Shown here: positions 46,501 through 57,582 of the stretch, one piece after another
Position numbering within the stretch: the first letter of the stretch is position 1
How the letters are laid out: the number at the start of each line of letters is the position of its first letter
Assembly: GCA_022457155.1 (NCBI GenBank)
Contig: JAJGOT010000317.1
Coordinates: 62,001 to 126,000, forward strand
DNA length: 64,000 nucleotides
Direction: 5' to 3'
Source: Cladopsammia gracilis
Taxonomy: Eukaryota > Cnidaria > Anthozoa > Scleractinia > Dendrophylliidae
Position numbers and translations under genes: made by a program
The notes under the pieces: model-generated
Seen by the model: only the letters and a program-made list of their open reading frames with translations
Databases searched by the model: none
Told to the model about the DNA's origin: nothing

Positions 46501-47258
46501 CACAACTGTCTGTGTATTTGGAAACGAAGCTACAAGAGACAGACAGGGCGAGGGTCATTGATCGCTTTGTCCTAGCCCGCGATCAAGCTTACTTCAAGCT
46601 GGCATTTTTTAGCGGGGACAGACCGGGAGATCTGGGGCAAGTGAAGGTCCCAGAAATTTTGCGGTTCCCGAATAATGATGGCTTCTTATTCAATCACATT
46701 TGGGGCAAGACTCTTCGAGATGGCGATCAAAACGTTTTTGGAGTCAGACGGAACCCACAGAAGGAGATATGTCCGATAAGGGGGATTGAGCGCTATCTGG
46801 AGATAGCTAGGGAGATACGCATTGACCTTACGCGGGGCTACCTCTTCCGTCCTATCACGCCTGACCTTGGCGTCCGAGATGGGCCCCTATCCTCGTCCGC
46901 AGCTGAGGCGCGCTTAAAAGTCTACCTAACGGACATGAAAGCTGATGACGGGGAAACGTTGCATGGTTTCAGGGCGGGGTGCGCAATCACCCTCGCATTG
47001 ACTGGATCGGATCTCGCCGAAATCATGGACCATGTAGGCTGGTCAAACAGACACACGGCGCTTTACTATATGCAACTGGCAAAGGTCCTGAATCCCGCCG
47101 GAGCGTCGGCGAGGCTCGCTTCAGGGTCTCACGAGGGGCCGGTCAATGCCTGGCAGGATATCAACGAACTCAAACGTTTCGTCTGCGCCTTTCCACCGGT
47201 GCAAGCCCAAGGACATAAAAGGGGACGGGAAGATGCGGCTTGTTACAGTAACGGTTAA
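43517..47258 (+). CDS. pol: Pol: reverse transcriptase, RNase H and tyrosine recombinase
   Basis: Two exons, 43517-45718 and 45876-47258, joined in phase 0 across a 157-bp intron with GT/AG ends, giving about 1194 aa. RT: LTVEPTKPRLCQDARYLN, LDDKSGYDHLLL, LPFGWK and the catalytic YIDD (D282, D283). RNase H: ASDASQSGWGG (D461) through MVDNQAVVHVW and ADSPSR. The second exon starts with a zinc ribbon CPVC..CQRC and a recombinase core: GDRPGDL (R about 983), LHGFRAG (H1097, R1100), HVGW (H1120) and ALYYM (Tyr 1131 or 1132), the R-H-R-H-Y set of tyrosine recombinases. All residues are in place; no frameshift. The first in-frame start in exon 2 alone would be non-ATG, which supports splicing. Confidence 0.88.
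45719..45875 (+). other. Intron between RNase H and recombinase coding parts
   Basis: GT at 45719-45720 after codon GTG, pyrimidine-rich TTTCTTTGTTTGTG and AG at 45874-45875. Removal fuses the two frames in phase. Confidence 0.7.
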
Positions 47259-47480
47259 ATTAACGAGTGAGTCACGATTTAGGTTTGGGGGATTTTGTGA
47301 GGAGTAAGGGGGAATTGGCGTCTGGGCTTATACCGCGGAATAGCCTGGGAGGACGCTAGGGGATTATATTTGGCCCGAGCTGCAACCGATGGCTCCCTTG
47401 GCGGAATATCTTTAGGTATGGGAGAGGAAGCCATCGGTTGGTTGTAGTTTATAATAGTAACAAGACTATATAGGCCAGGA
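47259..47480 (+). other. 3' untranslated part of the element
   Basis: Short non-coding stretch with an inverted pair CAACCGATGGC / GCCATCGGTTG (47382-47392 and 47430-47440). Confidence 0.6.
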
Positions 47481-47545
47481 GCCGAATTTATTCCCCAATC
47501 TCAATGCGATGTGACAATGGATGCGGTGCAGAATAGGTTACTATT
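47481..47545 (+). repeat. Split direct repeat B1
   Basis: 65 bp GCCGAATTTATTCCCC..GGTTACTATT; same as B2. Overlaps the start of A2 by CTATT. Confidence 0.93.
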
Positions 47546-47627
47546 CGCACTGCATATATTACGAACAACGCTATAAAATCTACCACCATGAATAAATTAC
47601 CCCATTGCTGCTCAACTACAGAAGCGG
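47541..47627 (+). repeat. Split direct repeat A2
   Basis: Same 87 bp as A1. After it the sequence diverges from the 5' region. Confidence 0.93.
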
Positions 47628-47754
47628 AGGGAGTGTTGTAATGGAGGGATGTGACAAACATCATCGGACCTAGGACGGCAGTAGGACAGGGACGGGTATG
47701 TCAAGCACCCTCCCACCCTCCCAATCTGAATCGCACTGTGACCATTGTCAGGTC

Positions 47755-47819
47755 GCCGAATTTATTCCCCAATCTCAATGCGATGTGACAATGGATGCGG
47801 TGCAGAATAGGTTACTATT
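47755..47819 (+). repeat. Split direct repeat B2, 3' end of the element
   Basis: Same 65 bp as B1; the host sequence resumes at 47820. Confidence 0.93.
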
Positions 47820-48133
47820 TGTCCTGTGAAGGCCTTGGAGCAATACATCGCAGCTGCGTATATTGATCTCTCTGAAGATTTACCGCTGTTCAGAGCGATT
47901 GCCAGGGGATTAACTACATAAGAACGATGGAGTTTCTTATGGACGGTTTTAGAGAGTTTATAGACGTTTTGATTACCAGTGTTCATAGAATTTGAGCCGG
48001 AGGGTCCACTGCTGCAGCGAACGCTGGCATTCAAGATAGATTTTTTAAGGGTCGCGGTCGATGGGCGAGTTAAAATGCTCAAGATGGCTATGCTAAAGAC
48101 AATATCCATCACAGCTGTCAATTTCTCAGTCAT

Positions 48134-49240
48134 TTAGGATTTCAAATTCTTGTAAAGTTTTGTTTCGATTGAGCTCGGCAAGTTGGAGACAATTGTTTAT
48201 AAGTGGGGGATTTTTCTTCTGTCTTTTCGTAGCGAGCGGTATGGGGATTTTTTCATGCTATGGATGCTCGTTCGTTCTCTCCAAAGTTCTGTTTGTTGTC
48301 ACTTCCCGTGTAACGATTTAGTTTGTTTTTACCTTAATAAATGGTGCGGACTCCAGTGAGCATGCGATGGTAAAAGGTGTTTATTGTTTTTTGTGTCCTT
48401 GCGTTTCGCACGGGTGTTATGAAATTTGGGAAATTTAGTAAACGGCTGTATTTAGTCATTTGAGAACTGTTAGTAGTCCGATGCTTGTACGATTATGTCA
48501 TACCCATATTTTGGTGCTAAGAATATCCAAATTTAATACGCTTCGCGGGCGATTAAGTTTTCGGCTTGCAGAGATTCCGTCGTGTGGTTTTGTGGTTTTC
48601 ATTTGTTGTCATGTCATGTATATGTATATGTTTGTATATGTTTTGTGAAGTTGAGTTTGGTTAATTGTGAAGATTCGAGAGTCGAGAGTACCTTGATTTC
48701 AATAGAGACACCAAAAGGTATGAGAAGCCGTTATTTTTGTATAAAAGTATATTTTCACTGAAATATAGAACAGCTATTTCATTTGAGTTGTGGATCAGAT
48801 ATGTCATCTGAGCCGTTCCGGAGCGTTTTTAACGATAAAATTTGACAGCTTACATTGTTTTAAAAATGCACGTGGCGCTGCGATTTAGTTTAATGCTGTG
48901 AAAAGTGAAACTGAGATCGTTTATTGCGTTCTGGGCGGTGGGGGGGAGGGGGGGGGGGGGGGGGGGGGGGGAGTGTTTTCGAGGGGAGTGTGGTTTTTGC
49001 GTTTCTTAGATCAGAATGGTTCCGGGTGATGTCGTCCAGGTTTGTTGTTTAACTGGTTCACTATATGGACTCCTTTTTCGCGCATTTCATTTGTCAGTGT
49101 CCCTTGGTTGTTTTCTTGCTGTGATGGGTATAGAGTCGTATAAAACGACGCAAAGCGACGTCAACCGACATCACTTTGCCGAACAATTTTGACAGAAAAT
49201 TGTTGACAAGTTATCAAAGTGTAAAATCGCAAATATGCAT
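48134..49240. other. No gene recognised; long poly-G tract
   Basis: A G-tract of about 35 bases with few interruptions at 48938-48972. Otherwise low-complexity T-rich DNA. Confidence 0.45.
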
Positions 49241-49244
49241 TACA

Positions 49245-50430
49245 TGCTTTTAACTCTAATTAGCACGCCATAAACACTTCCTATCTCCGATTACTAACCA
49301 CAAAAGAGCCACTGTATTAAACTCGCCAAAAACTTATGAAATGAAAATACAATTTTTCTATACTCGACATATCTTACACAATACAAAATACTAAACGCGT
49401 TTTCCAAATATTACTCTCTAAAGTAACAACTCTAGAAATCGAATTAACAGCTTTTGAATAAAGGCGGACCGCCTCTAAGTTGATAAGATGTAACTATTTT
49501 AAATCAATAAACACACACGGAACGTCCAGTAATCTCTTTAAATACCAATTCATCTTCATTTAAACACAAATACCCGATTTATTATTTATCAAATCACCAT
49601 AGAATATCGTTACAATTTCCAAGTGCTAAATAAATCTTACAGAACTGGCGGTTTTTCTTTATGCAAACAATATCGTTACACTGCTCTTAATAACGTCACT
49701 TATACAACGCCGCCAGAGTCTGACTATCTGCACGCTATTTTCTTCTTTTTTTTTTAAATCAATAAGATGTGGGCATTGGAGATTTGCGGTGTTACGGTGT
49801 TGCTCATTTTTTTTTATGCGGTGTTGCGGTGAATAAAATCCCAGCTTGCGGTGTTGCGGTGATCTCAAACTTTACGGTGTGCGATGTTTACACTTTACAG
49901 TCTGCGGTGTTCGGTGCAACAAAATTATCTGCGGTGTCGCCGTTTCCTGTTTGACTCTAAATTTAGACTCTATATGTTATTTACTTCGCACTTAATTTTG
50001 AAAAGCAGGTACCATTATGTTAAATTTGTAACAAAAAACAGTACCATACTGTCTAGTTAATCTTCAATACTCTGCTGGTCGCCAATCCTAAGCCTTTTTC
50101 ATGGTAACTTGACAAAAAGATATATTGCGGTTACTGTTTTTCGTCGACTTTTCTTGGGGCGATGCGGTGTTCCGTAATTTATTTTGCCGCTGTTGCGGCG
50201 ATTCAGAGCGCCGTAATGTCTCCCTCCAATAATATGAGCACAAAATTAAATCAAATAAATTGCTACTTTTACACTCTATGTAGTTTACCATTGAAAGAAA
50301 ACAAACTGCTCGTAGTCTAAACGAACATCTCTGTAACAGGCTATTGATTGTGTTCTAAAAATCAGATCTTTCTTACATCACCCACTACTCTCTCTCTCAC
50401 CCCCCCCCCCCCCCCCCCTCGCTCCCTACA
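49245..50430. repeat. Long inverted repeat, left arm
   Basis: Outer part (TTAACTCTAATTAGCACG, GATTACTAACCACAAAA, ACTGTATTAAACTCG) is the inverse of 52660-52820; inner part (AAATTAAATCAAATAAATTG, CAGGCTATTGATTG, then a C-tract at 50401-50418) is the inverse of 52045-52240. The middle of this arm holds unmatched sequence with repeated GCGGTGTTGCGGTG motifs (49780-50190). Confidence 0.8.
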
Positions 50431-52044
50431 CAGTAGGCAGCAGATACACTTGGACTACAATGGCTCGTGGAAGGCACGACGCACACGACACCTGTTTTCT
50501 AATCCTTAAGCATTTAACTAACCAATATTATATAGAGTTTAAAGAGAATTGAAGACTTATCATTGCGACAAAAATCATCTACCGATCTAACAACTAATAA
50601 TTTTATTCACACGAAAGAACGAACAGTGGAAAGTCAAATTCATCGCATATTATTACTCGTCATATCACTACAGCACCTGTGTTTTTAAACGCAAATCACT
50701 GTCAAATCTTATCATTAAAACCACTTTCCTTAGATGCCCTTCCGCTTTGCGGTGGCCACTCGTTTAGCGCTCCTCTGAAACGCATTAAAAAATAAAGTCT
50801 GTTGTGCAGGCTAGCCATTTGACTTTACAACAAACGCACAGTTCTATTACAACTAGCAATTTGCCTTACCGTAGTTATCAAGTAATTATACTTACATAGA
50901 AACAATGTGTCGCGATCCCTAATTGTTTTCGGTGATGGCGGAATGTTGTACAGCGTCTATATGTGCTGTTCGCTACGAATTTCTACGCGCACCAACGACC
51001 TCAGAGCTAGAGGTCTAGCAACAAAATGGATTTCAAGCGATCCAATTTTACTTGAAATTGTTGAAAAATCGAAACGCGTTCTTACAATGTCTTATGTAGA
51101 ATGGTTTACGTGATTTAGAATAGAATGTCGTAAGTTTTCGTCACCGGAGCGTTGCAGTTACATTCCTTTGGGAGAGCGGAGTTCGTTTTGTACAGTATAT
51201 AGTGATGTTCAGGTCGATATGTTAAGGTTTTTGAGGTCATGGTCAGTCGTTAAATAGGGTATTATTTTTGGTAATTTTGGTTTTGTGATGGTTAGAAATT
51301 CTACAATTGTAGTGTGCGACTGAAATAGGAGTTAAAAGGAGTTTCAAAAATTTGGTTTTCTACTGTCAATAGACGTTATCTTTAAGTGTCGGCAGTATGG
51401 TCCTGTCGTCCCCGCTGTCTCTCGTCGGCCTTCACATGAAATGATGGACTATGACGGAGCGCGAAAGGCAAATTTATGTTCGAAGTATGATGAAGTTTTA
51501 TTGCGTTTATACTTGTAGCCAAGGGTAGCTGTGATGCTGGTTATTCGTGAGAATACTGTATGTCTATTTCAGAGACATTGTTTTAAATGTTTGAGAAGCA
51601 GCATGTGTTTGATAAAACAATGGGTAGGTCTGTGTTTTTATAAGCATAACGTTTACTACAGTAATTGGTAAGTTGAAAGAAAATGAAGATGATTTACAAT
51701 TTGAAGAGATGAGTTGTCCGAAATAGCGTTTGAATGTAAAGGTTAGCAATATTGACAAATTGTTTAAGATTGGTTATTAAATGTTGTATGATCTCTAATA
51801 TTTTGTTGAAACTTGTTTAATTGTGGGTGGGCCGAAATATCTACCTTTTCCGGTTTACATTAGCGATGTCTGTCTTTCTGTTAAATGGAGTAATTAGGTA
51901 GCTGTGTATGGTTGTTGAAGGAATGATCTAATGCCGTTGTGGTGTCATCTGTTTCCTAACTATTAGGGATTAAATGGATCATTTTAAATTTTAGAAATGA
52001 ATTGGTTTTTATTTTATTGCTATTTGAAGTTAATTCTTGTTAAA
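50431..52044. other. Centre of the long inverted repeat
   Basis: About 1.6 kb with no recognisable coding domain; weak residual inverted similarity continues inwards. Confidence 0.45.
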
Positions 52045-52820
52045 AGTCTTAATATTTTTTGAGTGAGGGGGGGGGGGGGGGGGGTTAAGGGTGGTGGATG
52101 AACTAAGAAAGATGTGATTTTTAGAAGAGAATAGCCTGTTACAGAAATGTTCGTTTACACTACGAGCAGTTTGTTTTCTTTAAGTGTTTCACTATATAGA
52201 ATGTAAAAGTGGCAATTTATTTGATTTAATTTTACCGTCATGTTTTTGATTTTGGAAAAAAAGGATAGGAAATAGAGTGCAGATAGGCTTTCAGTGACAC
52301 GGCGAGGTTTCGTGAGCCAAACGATTTAACGTGTGGTTGTCGGTCTTTTTTTTAGTGAAGATTTGCGTGCCTATCCTACCTAACCCTAACCTCATGTCAT
52401 TAGTATTACAAGTTAAGTTTTTGTATTTTCTAGTTGAGATAATGAAATCGCTGTTATTCGAGAAATCTGTGAAGTACATTTTATGGGAAATTGTTGAATT
52501 TATTTTTCTGTTCAGAATGTATTGTATAATTCTGCTTTAAATTTTCGTGCGTTTTTATTGATTTAAAATAGTTGCATCTTATCAGTTTTTACGCGGGTCG
52601 GTTTTTATTCAACAGGTGTTAATTAGATTTCTAGAGTCCTTACTTTAGAGAGTAATATTTTGCAAACACGTTTACCATTTTGTATTCGGTAACATGTTTT
52701 GAGTATAGAACAAGTGTGTTTTGATTTAATAATGCTTTGTCGAGTTTAATACAGTGCCTTTTTTGTGGTTAGTAATCTGAGATGAAAACAGTTAATGACG
52801 TGCTAATTAGAGTTAAAAAG
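52045..52820. repeat. Long inverted repeat, right arm
   Basis: Inverse partner of 49245-50430, beginning at a G-tract (52068-52084). The arm is shorter than its partner because of an indel. Confidence 0.8.
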
Positions 52821-53045
52821 ATGTAATGCATTTTTGAGGTTACTAAATATTCAATGCCAAGACTACGTATATAAAAATGGTTCGTAGCATCGCCATACAA
52901 TTGATGTGATACCAACGGCACGAAAAAAACAATCGCCACCTCCTCCAACATCAAGAGCAATTCTATTTAATTCAGATAACCTACTTTCTAGTAGTAAAAC
53001 TGAATCTATAGCACCTGAACCATTAAAAGCAACCATTACAAACAA
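52790..53045 (-). pseudogene. OTU-domain fragment with frameshift
   Basis: Minus strand gives SRLSELNRIALDVGGGGDCFFRAV, then after a 4-base shift SHQLYGDATNHFYIRSLGIE. This is the active-site half of an OTU cysteine protease: D..GxGxCxFRAVSxQLYG, with Cys catalytic. Such domains are carried by Helitron/Helentron and other large transposons as well as host deubiquitinases. Repeat context makes a transposon origin likely. Confidence 0.75.
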
Positions 53046-53125
53046 TTGATAATTTTGTTTAACGAAATAATAGATTTAAATATATTTTTTCTTGCTTTAA
53101 GTGTGCTATATTCTTTGCTAATAGA

Positions 53126-53240
53126 GCTACGTTGAGCGCTCGAAGGCAACTCTCTTGTGTCAGGATTTCAATGCAATCAAGCTACGTTGAGCACTCTAAC
53201 GTAACTCTCTTGTCCGCTTTAGGATTTCAATGTTATCAGA
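53126..53240. repeat. Two-copy tandem repeat, about 60-bp unit
   Basis: Units share GCTACGTTGAGC(G/A)CTC, AACTCTCTTGT and AGGATTTCAATG. Confidence 0.75.
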
Positions 53241-54669
53241 ACGACACGCAATTGATATTCGTCTTCTTTTTATAGACTTTATACGCCAACAACGTTTCCT
53301 CTCTCTTACTTGCCACTCAAACAATACATTGTCTTTTTGTCAAATAGAGACAAAATCTCTCTTAAAAAAATAAACACGCTGAAATCGCTTATAAAATGCT
53401 TCTTAAAATGCTTCCTTGATAACTTTTACAAACAAAATCAGGAACATTTTTACGTCTTTTGCGTACTGTTGCATAATCAAACTGTAATAGCAATGATTAA
53501 TTGTTTTAAAATAGCACAAAACCGAAATCCATACTCTTGCATAATCAAACCGAAACATTTTTAGTTAGCTGAATAAGCAAAATCTACCCTCTCTTGCATA
53601 CTATTGCATAATCATAGCCTGTGACAGCCGCTTCCTCACAGGCTACATAATCATGACACCTAAATATTTAATAACTATTGGAAAAGCAGACAAAGATTAC
53701 AACTCAAAAAGCGAACAAAAATACAGCGTGAGATATCTCAGCTTCGTCGAGCGCGAAAAGTTGACTCGTTTAACTTTAAGCGAGTTGACTTTAAACGAAT
53801 CGTAAAATTAACTCTTTTCACGAGATTTCACTTTGACATTCGTTAAGCGACATAAAAAATCGCTCCTCGCTGTTCATCATACCGCGTAGACAACGTATAG
53901 CAGAACCCCAGAGGAGGACTCGCATATGTGGTTGGGTGGAGATACTCGTCGTATCTTTTAGGGGTTAAAATTAGGGGATCTAGGTATCTTTTAGAATATA
54001 TGATTAAAAAAAAACTCATTTTCCCAGAAAATGGTATCTTTTAGTGTGTTGATAGCGAAAGACGATTCGCTATTGCCTTCCGGTGTTCCTTCTGATGGTA
54101 GCTGAAATTCGACCCATGTATAGTCAGATCTATTTATTTCCAGCACTCTAGCCGCATCGCATTGTTCCATCGCATATTTGGTAAAAAAATGGTATCTTTT
54201 AGACGTAAAATTCTGGTTGATAACGGCCACTTTGATATCTTTCAAGGTTTCACTTTTTTTTCCTGACGAGCACCTCCGCTTGACGAGTTATAGGAGTCCC
54301 CCCCCCCCCCCCCTCCGGGAGCAGAATATTCTTACCAATTTTTCTTTTCACGATATTTCCGGTTGTCATTCGCTAAGCAACTTAAAACGCAGAGCAAAAT
54401 AGCATGTTCTTTTGAGAACAAGTCATATCTAGAATATTTGATGTCACTTTTAACGTGATTAGTAATAAGAGTGGTGTTAATTAGCTCCACGCAGCTATCA
54501 AATGTACTGAATAGGACAGCCTCTGACTAACTTAAATTTCCCATATGACTAAAAAAAAATTGCCGGATTGACCCCTTTCATAAAATAGAAGTCCGTATAA
54601 AGGTGAATATTTTAAGTTCGTTTACCTACAGGTTGCAACTAATTTGATTGAATCTGCACTTGGCACCGG
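53241..54669. other. Repeat-rich spacer
   Basis: Hairpin TAGCCTGTGA..TCACAGGCTA near 53606-53645; the motif GGTATCTTTTAG recurs at 53980, 54032 and 54192; C-tract at 54298-54313. No gene supported. Confidence 0.45.
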
Positions 54670-54677
54670 TAGCATAC

Positions 54678-55105
54678 CCCGGGGGGGTACTCAACAACGT
54701 TTTGTACGGGGATGCTCCGCCCCGAGGTCCAAACCCTTACCCTTTCATATACCGTTTTTGACAGAAAAGGTACCCCTTTCATATACCTTTCATTGAAAAT
54801 GGTACCCCTTTCATATACCTTTCATTCAAAATGGTACCCCCTTTCATATAGCCTTTACTTGCGTCTGTTTGATATATTTTGGAAGGCCATTTTTATAATA
54901 CTTAAATAGCAGTTTTCTCTACCTTTTTTATGCTTCAACGGCGTGTTTTCGCTACCCTTTCCTATTTTTCGTGAAATCCCTACCCTTTCATATACTTTAA
55001 CTCGTAAAATCCCGACCCTTTCATATACCTCCAGCCTCAAAAAGGTACCCCTTTCGGGCGGAGCATCCCCGTATAGCCCATTATAGGGAGTACCCCCCCC
55101 CCGGG
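54678..55105. mobile_element. G-rich MITE, second full copy (inverted)
   Basis: Reverse orientation relative to 1044-1469, with the same CCCGGGGGGGTACTC ends. 8-bp direct repeat TAGCATAC at 54670-54677 and 55106-55113. Confidence 0.88.
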
Positions 55106-55548
55106 TAGCATACGTGTTGTAGTATCGGCTGACCCGTGTACTTTCGTGCTATTTTAAAACAATTAATAATTGCTATTACAGTTTCATTATGTAACAGTAC
55201 GCAAAAGACGCAAAAATTTAAGCCATTGAAGGCTTGCTGCAATTCCATTCAACCGTCATCATTATAAGCCAAAAAATCAACACAACTATGACACGTTTAC
55301 CATACTATTGCACAATCAAACCGCTTGGCCAATCATAATGCAGAACGTAGCTAATACAAGAAATCGCCTGCTGCTGAGTTGACCTCTGATACGCTTGGTT
55401 AATTGCACGCTTACTTGTAACTCTAAAATTTTCTTTCCACCAGTGATCGAGTGCATTGTTGTTTAGAAGTTGCTGAAACCAATTCTTTGGTCGTCGAAAT
55501 ACCCAAGCCCTCCTTGGCGACGAGCAAGTTCGTGGCGAGCTCCTAAGT

Positions 55549-55652
55549 AAGGGATAATGCCCGAGCTCCGAGGCCTTCTTAAAAATAATGACCGAGCGCG
55601 TAGCGCGAGGTCATTATTTTTAAGAAGGCCGAGGAACGAGGGCATTATCCGT
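55549..55652. repeat. Long palindrome
   Basis: Arms of about 48 bp (GGATAATGCCC..GGCCTTCTTAAAAATAATGA and inverse) around a centre GAGCGCGTAGCGCGAG. Only a few mismatches. Confidence 0.88.
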
Positions 55653-56047
55653 TTTAATGCACCTTTTCATTGTTTTAGAACAAGCAAACCAACGACTTGC
55701 TGTGAAATTTTGCTGATTAGTGACAGTAGTGATTGTCTAAATCCCGTAAGGATTGTGCAAGCATTTTAATCATTGTAATGACTCCCGTGGGCGATTTTTT
55801 TCATGCCGTTACAATCAGTTTAGAATTGTTCAACTATGGCCTCGATGAAACGCGGTGATGCGATGTGAAGCGCCGTTTGTGATATTCTTTACTGGCCAAG
55901 TAGGATACTTTTTACAACAAGATGCGTATAAAGTTCTCAAGTTACTGCAAAATAGGAAAAAAGAATCAGGAGGATGCAATCTTGGAAAAAATGTGAGCTA
56001 GCGAAGTGAAATTTTAATAGTACACTTTTGAAACGTTTCAATTCTTA
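55653..56047. other. No feature seen
   Basis: No repeat or coding signal supported. Confidence 0.35.
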
Positions 56048-56455
56048 GGCCCGGTTCAGACGCCAAACTTTTCATGAGCCGAACCTAATACCTTGAATTA
56101 AGTACATGAATCGTTCGGCGTCTGAATCAATTAAGAACGGCTATTTGAATTTGGAACGGCTCAGCCGTTCTTCCCGCCTGGCTCAGCCGGGAATTTCGGC
56201 TTTGGAACGGCTTTGATTCAAACGCCGAACTTTTCATGAGCCGAACCTAATGCATAAATTATTATAACGACTGGTGCGTGTTCTGACATCTTTGCCTGAA
56301 AATCGCTGACCTTTCGATTTGTTTCTCTTCAAACTGAATTAAGTTCGGCTAATTAAGTTCGGCGTCTGAATCAACAGGCGTACTTTTGTTAATTTGGGTC
56401 GATCCAAATTCGAATTAAGTTCGGCTCATGAAAAGTTCGGCGTCTGAACTGGGCC
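56048..56455. mobile_element. PIF/Harbinger-type MITE, TTA duplication
   Basis: TIRs of about 40 bp starting GGCCCGGTTCAGACGCC and inverse; TTA at 56045-56047 and 56456-56458. An internal copy of AACTTTTCATGAGCCGAACC lies near 56228. Non-coding. Confidence 0.85.
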
Positions 56456-56527
56456 TTACATGACAAGGGTAAAAAGTTCCTTGACAGTCAGCAGTAGTAA
56501 TAATCAGAAATTTGGGGATATGGGCTT

Positions 56528-56727
56528 TAGATTAGACTACGAGCAGTCTCTCTTTCCCAGCTTAGTCCATCGAGCGAGAAACGAAGAAACATTAGCGAAC
56601 GGTAATGGCCGTGCGAAACTGGGGCGCCTCCAGTTTCGCGCGGCCATTATCCATTCGCTAATGTTTTTTCGTTCCTCGCTTGATGGACTAAGCTGGGAAA
56701 GAGAGACTGCTCATAGTCTAGCTTTAG
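56528..56727. repeat. 200-bp palindrome
   Basis: Arms of nearly 100 bp (GACTACGAGCAGTCTCTCTT.. and inverse) around a centre CTGGGGCGCCTCCAG. Few mismatches, so it is young or maintained. Confidence 0.88.
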
Positions 56728-57033
56728 ATAAAAATAGGAAATACACTGTCGATAATTTTTCATTCCACGTTCAATGTAATGGAAAATATTGAGATTTTGC
56801 CTTATAGTGTCTATAGTAAAGGTTTATTTAAAACTATGAACGAAGGTAGTTGAAAACCTAAAAACATAAGTCCCTCGGAGATACAGGGTGTATGTTGTTG
56901 GTCCAGAGGGATGTTTTGTTTATTTTGTTGACATGTACATCAAAAGTATTTGTCAGGGGTGTTGCGAGTGCTATCCATGTTGGAATTTTTAATAAATTAT
57001 GCTGATGTGCTAAATTGAGAAGATTCTAGAAAA

Positions 57034-57165
57034 TCACTGAGGTGGAACAGTAGGTTATTATTGTGATCAGTGAGGTGGAACAGGAGGTTACTATTTTTAA
57101 TAATAACCTCCTGTTCCACCTCACTGACCACAATAATGACCTGTTGTTCCATTTCAGTGAGCATG
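57034..57165. repeat. Palindrome with GAGGTGGAACAG arms
   Basis: CACTGAGGTGGAACAG occurs twice on the left and its inverse twice on the right around AATAATAACC. Could be a small MITE. Confidence 0.8.
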
Positions 57166-57355
57166 TATGCAGATTATTAGAAATAATAACCTCTTCAAAA
57201 CAATGAAAAGGTGCATTAAATGTAAATAAAACGCCGACAAACCTTGAAGATAGCGTAGTTGAAGGCGTCTTCTTCCGTGTCTTCTCGCAAAAAAAAATGC
57301 CGGATTGTTGTATTTATCAAATGATAAGCAGGAGAATGACTGAAATTAAACTTAC

Positions 57356-57427
57356 AAGATCTCGATTCGTGTCATCCATGTCGATCAGTACGTTTTCGCG
57401 CGTAAACTGCAGTGTCAGTGAACTCAT
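57356..57427 (-). CDS. Possible first coding exon, 24 codons
   Basis: Minus-strand ATG opens MSSLTLQFTRENVLIDMDD.. and ends at a consensus donor CTT|GTAAGT. A possible second exon follows at about 57287-57246. No family recognised. Confidence 0.25.
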
Positions 57428-57582
57428 ATCTTATTATATTTTACCCTGGAAAGTCTTTTACTGTGTAACCGCATCCCCAAGGGTAAGATGAAACCTGAGA
57501 TAAACCGAACCCAAGCCATTAACCCTTGGGAAGGCCCCAAACCCAAGGTGTGTGTAACCACAACTCAATAGAAAAAAACGCA

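Larger units (their letters stand above)
40948..47819 (+). mobile_element. Ngaro-type (DIRS order) retrotransposon, near complete
   Basis: It has split direct repeats A1 (40948-41034), B1 (47481-47545), A2 (47541-47627) and B2 (47755-47819), with gag, RT, RNase H and tyrosine recombinase between A1 and B1. No target duplication. B1 runs into A2 with a 5-bp overlap CTATT, which is what B2 joined to A1 would give. It inserted in a minus-strand ORF. All coding frames are open, so it may be recently active. Confidence 0.93.
40865..48133 (-). pseudogene. Unknown secreted-type ORF split by a retrotransposon
   Basis: The minus-strand frame from ATG at 48133 to 47820 (104 codons plus two bases) would continue at the far side of the Ngaro-type element (40952 to 40865). 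If one CTATT core is kept, the joined frame is about 133 codons. The N-terminus (MTEKLTAVMDIVFSIAIL..) is hydrophobic like a signal peptide; the C-terminal part after the junction starts IGMAIVTIAIHAPSR and ends at TAA 40867-40865. No family recognised. The uninterrupted frame across the restored site suggests a real gene or exon that the insertion broke, or a fortuitous ORF. Confidence 0.5.

Noticed and set aside
45897..47258. Recombinase as an independent gene with a TTG start
   Set aside because: In-frame acceptor at 45875 and phase match with the RT frame favour splicing.
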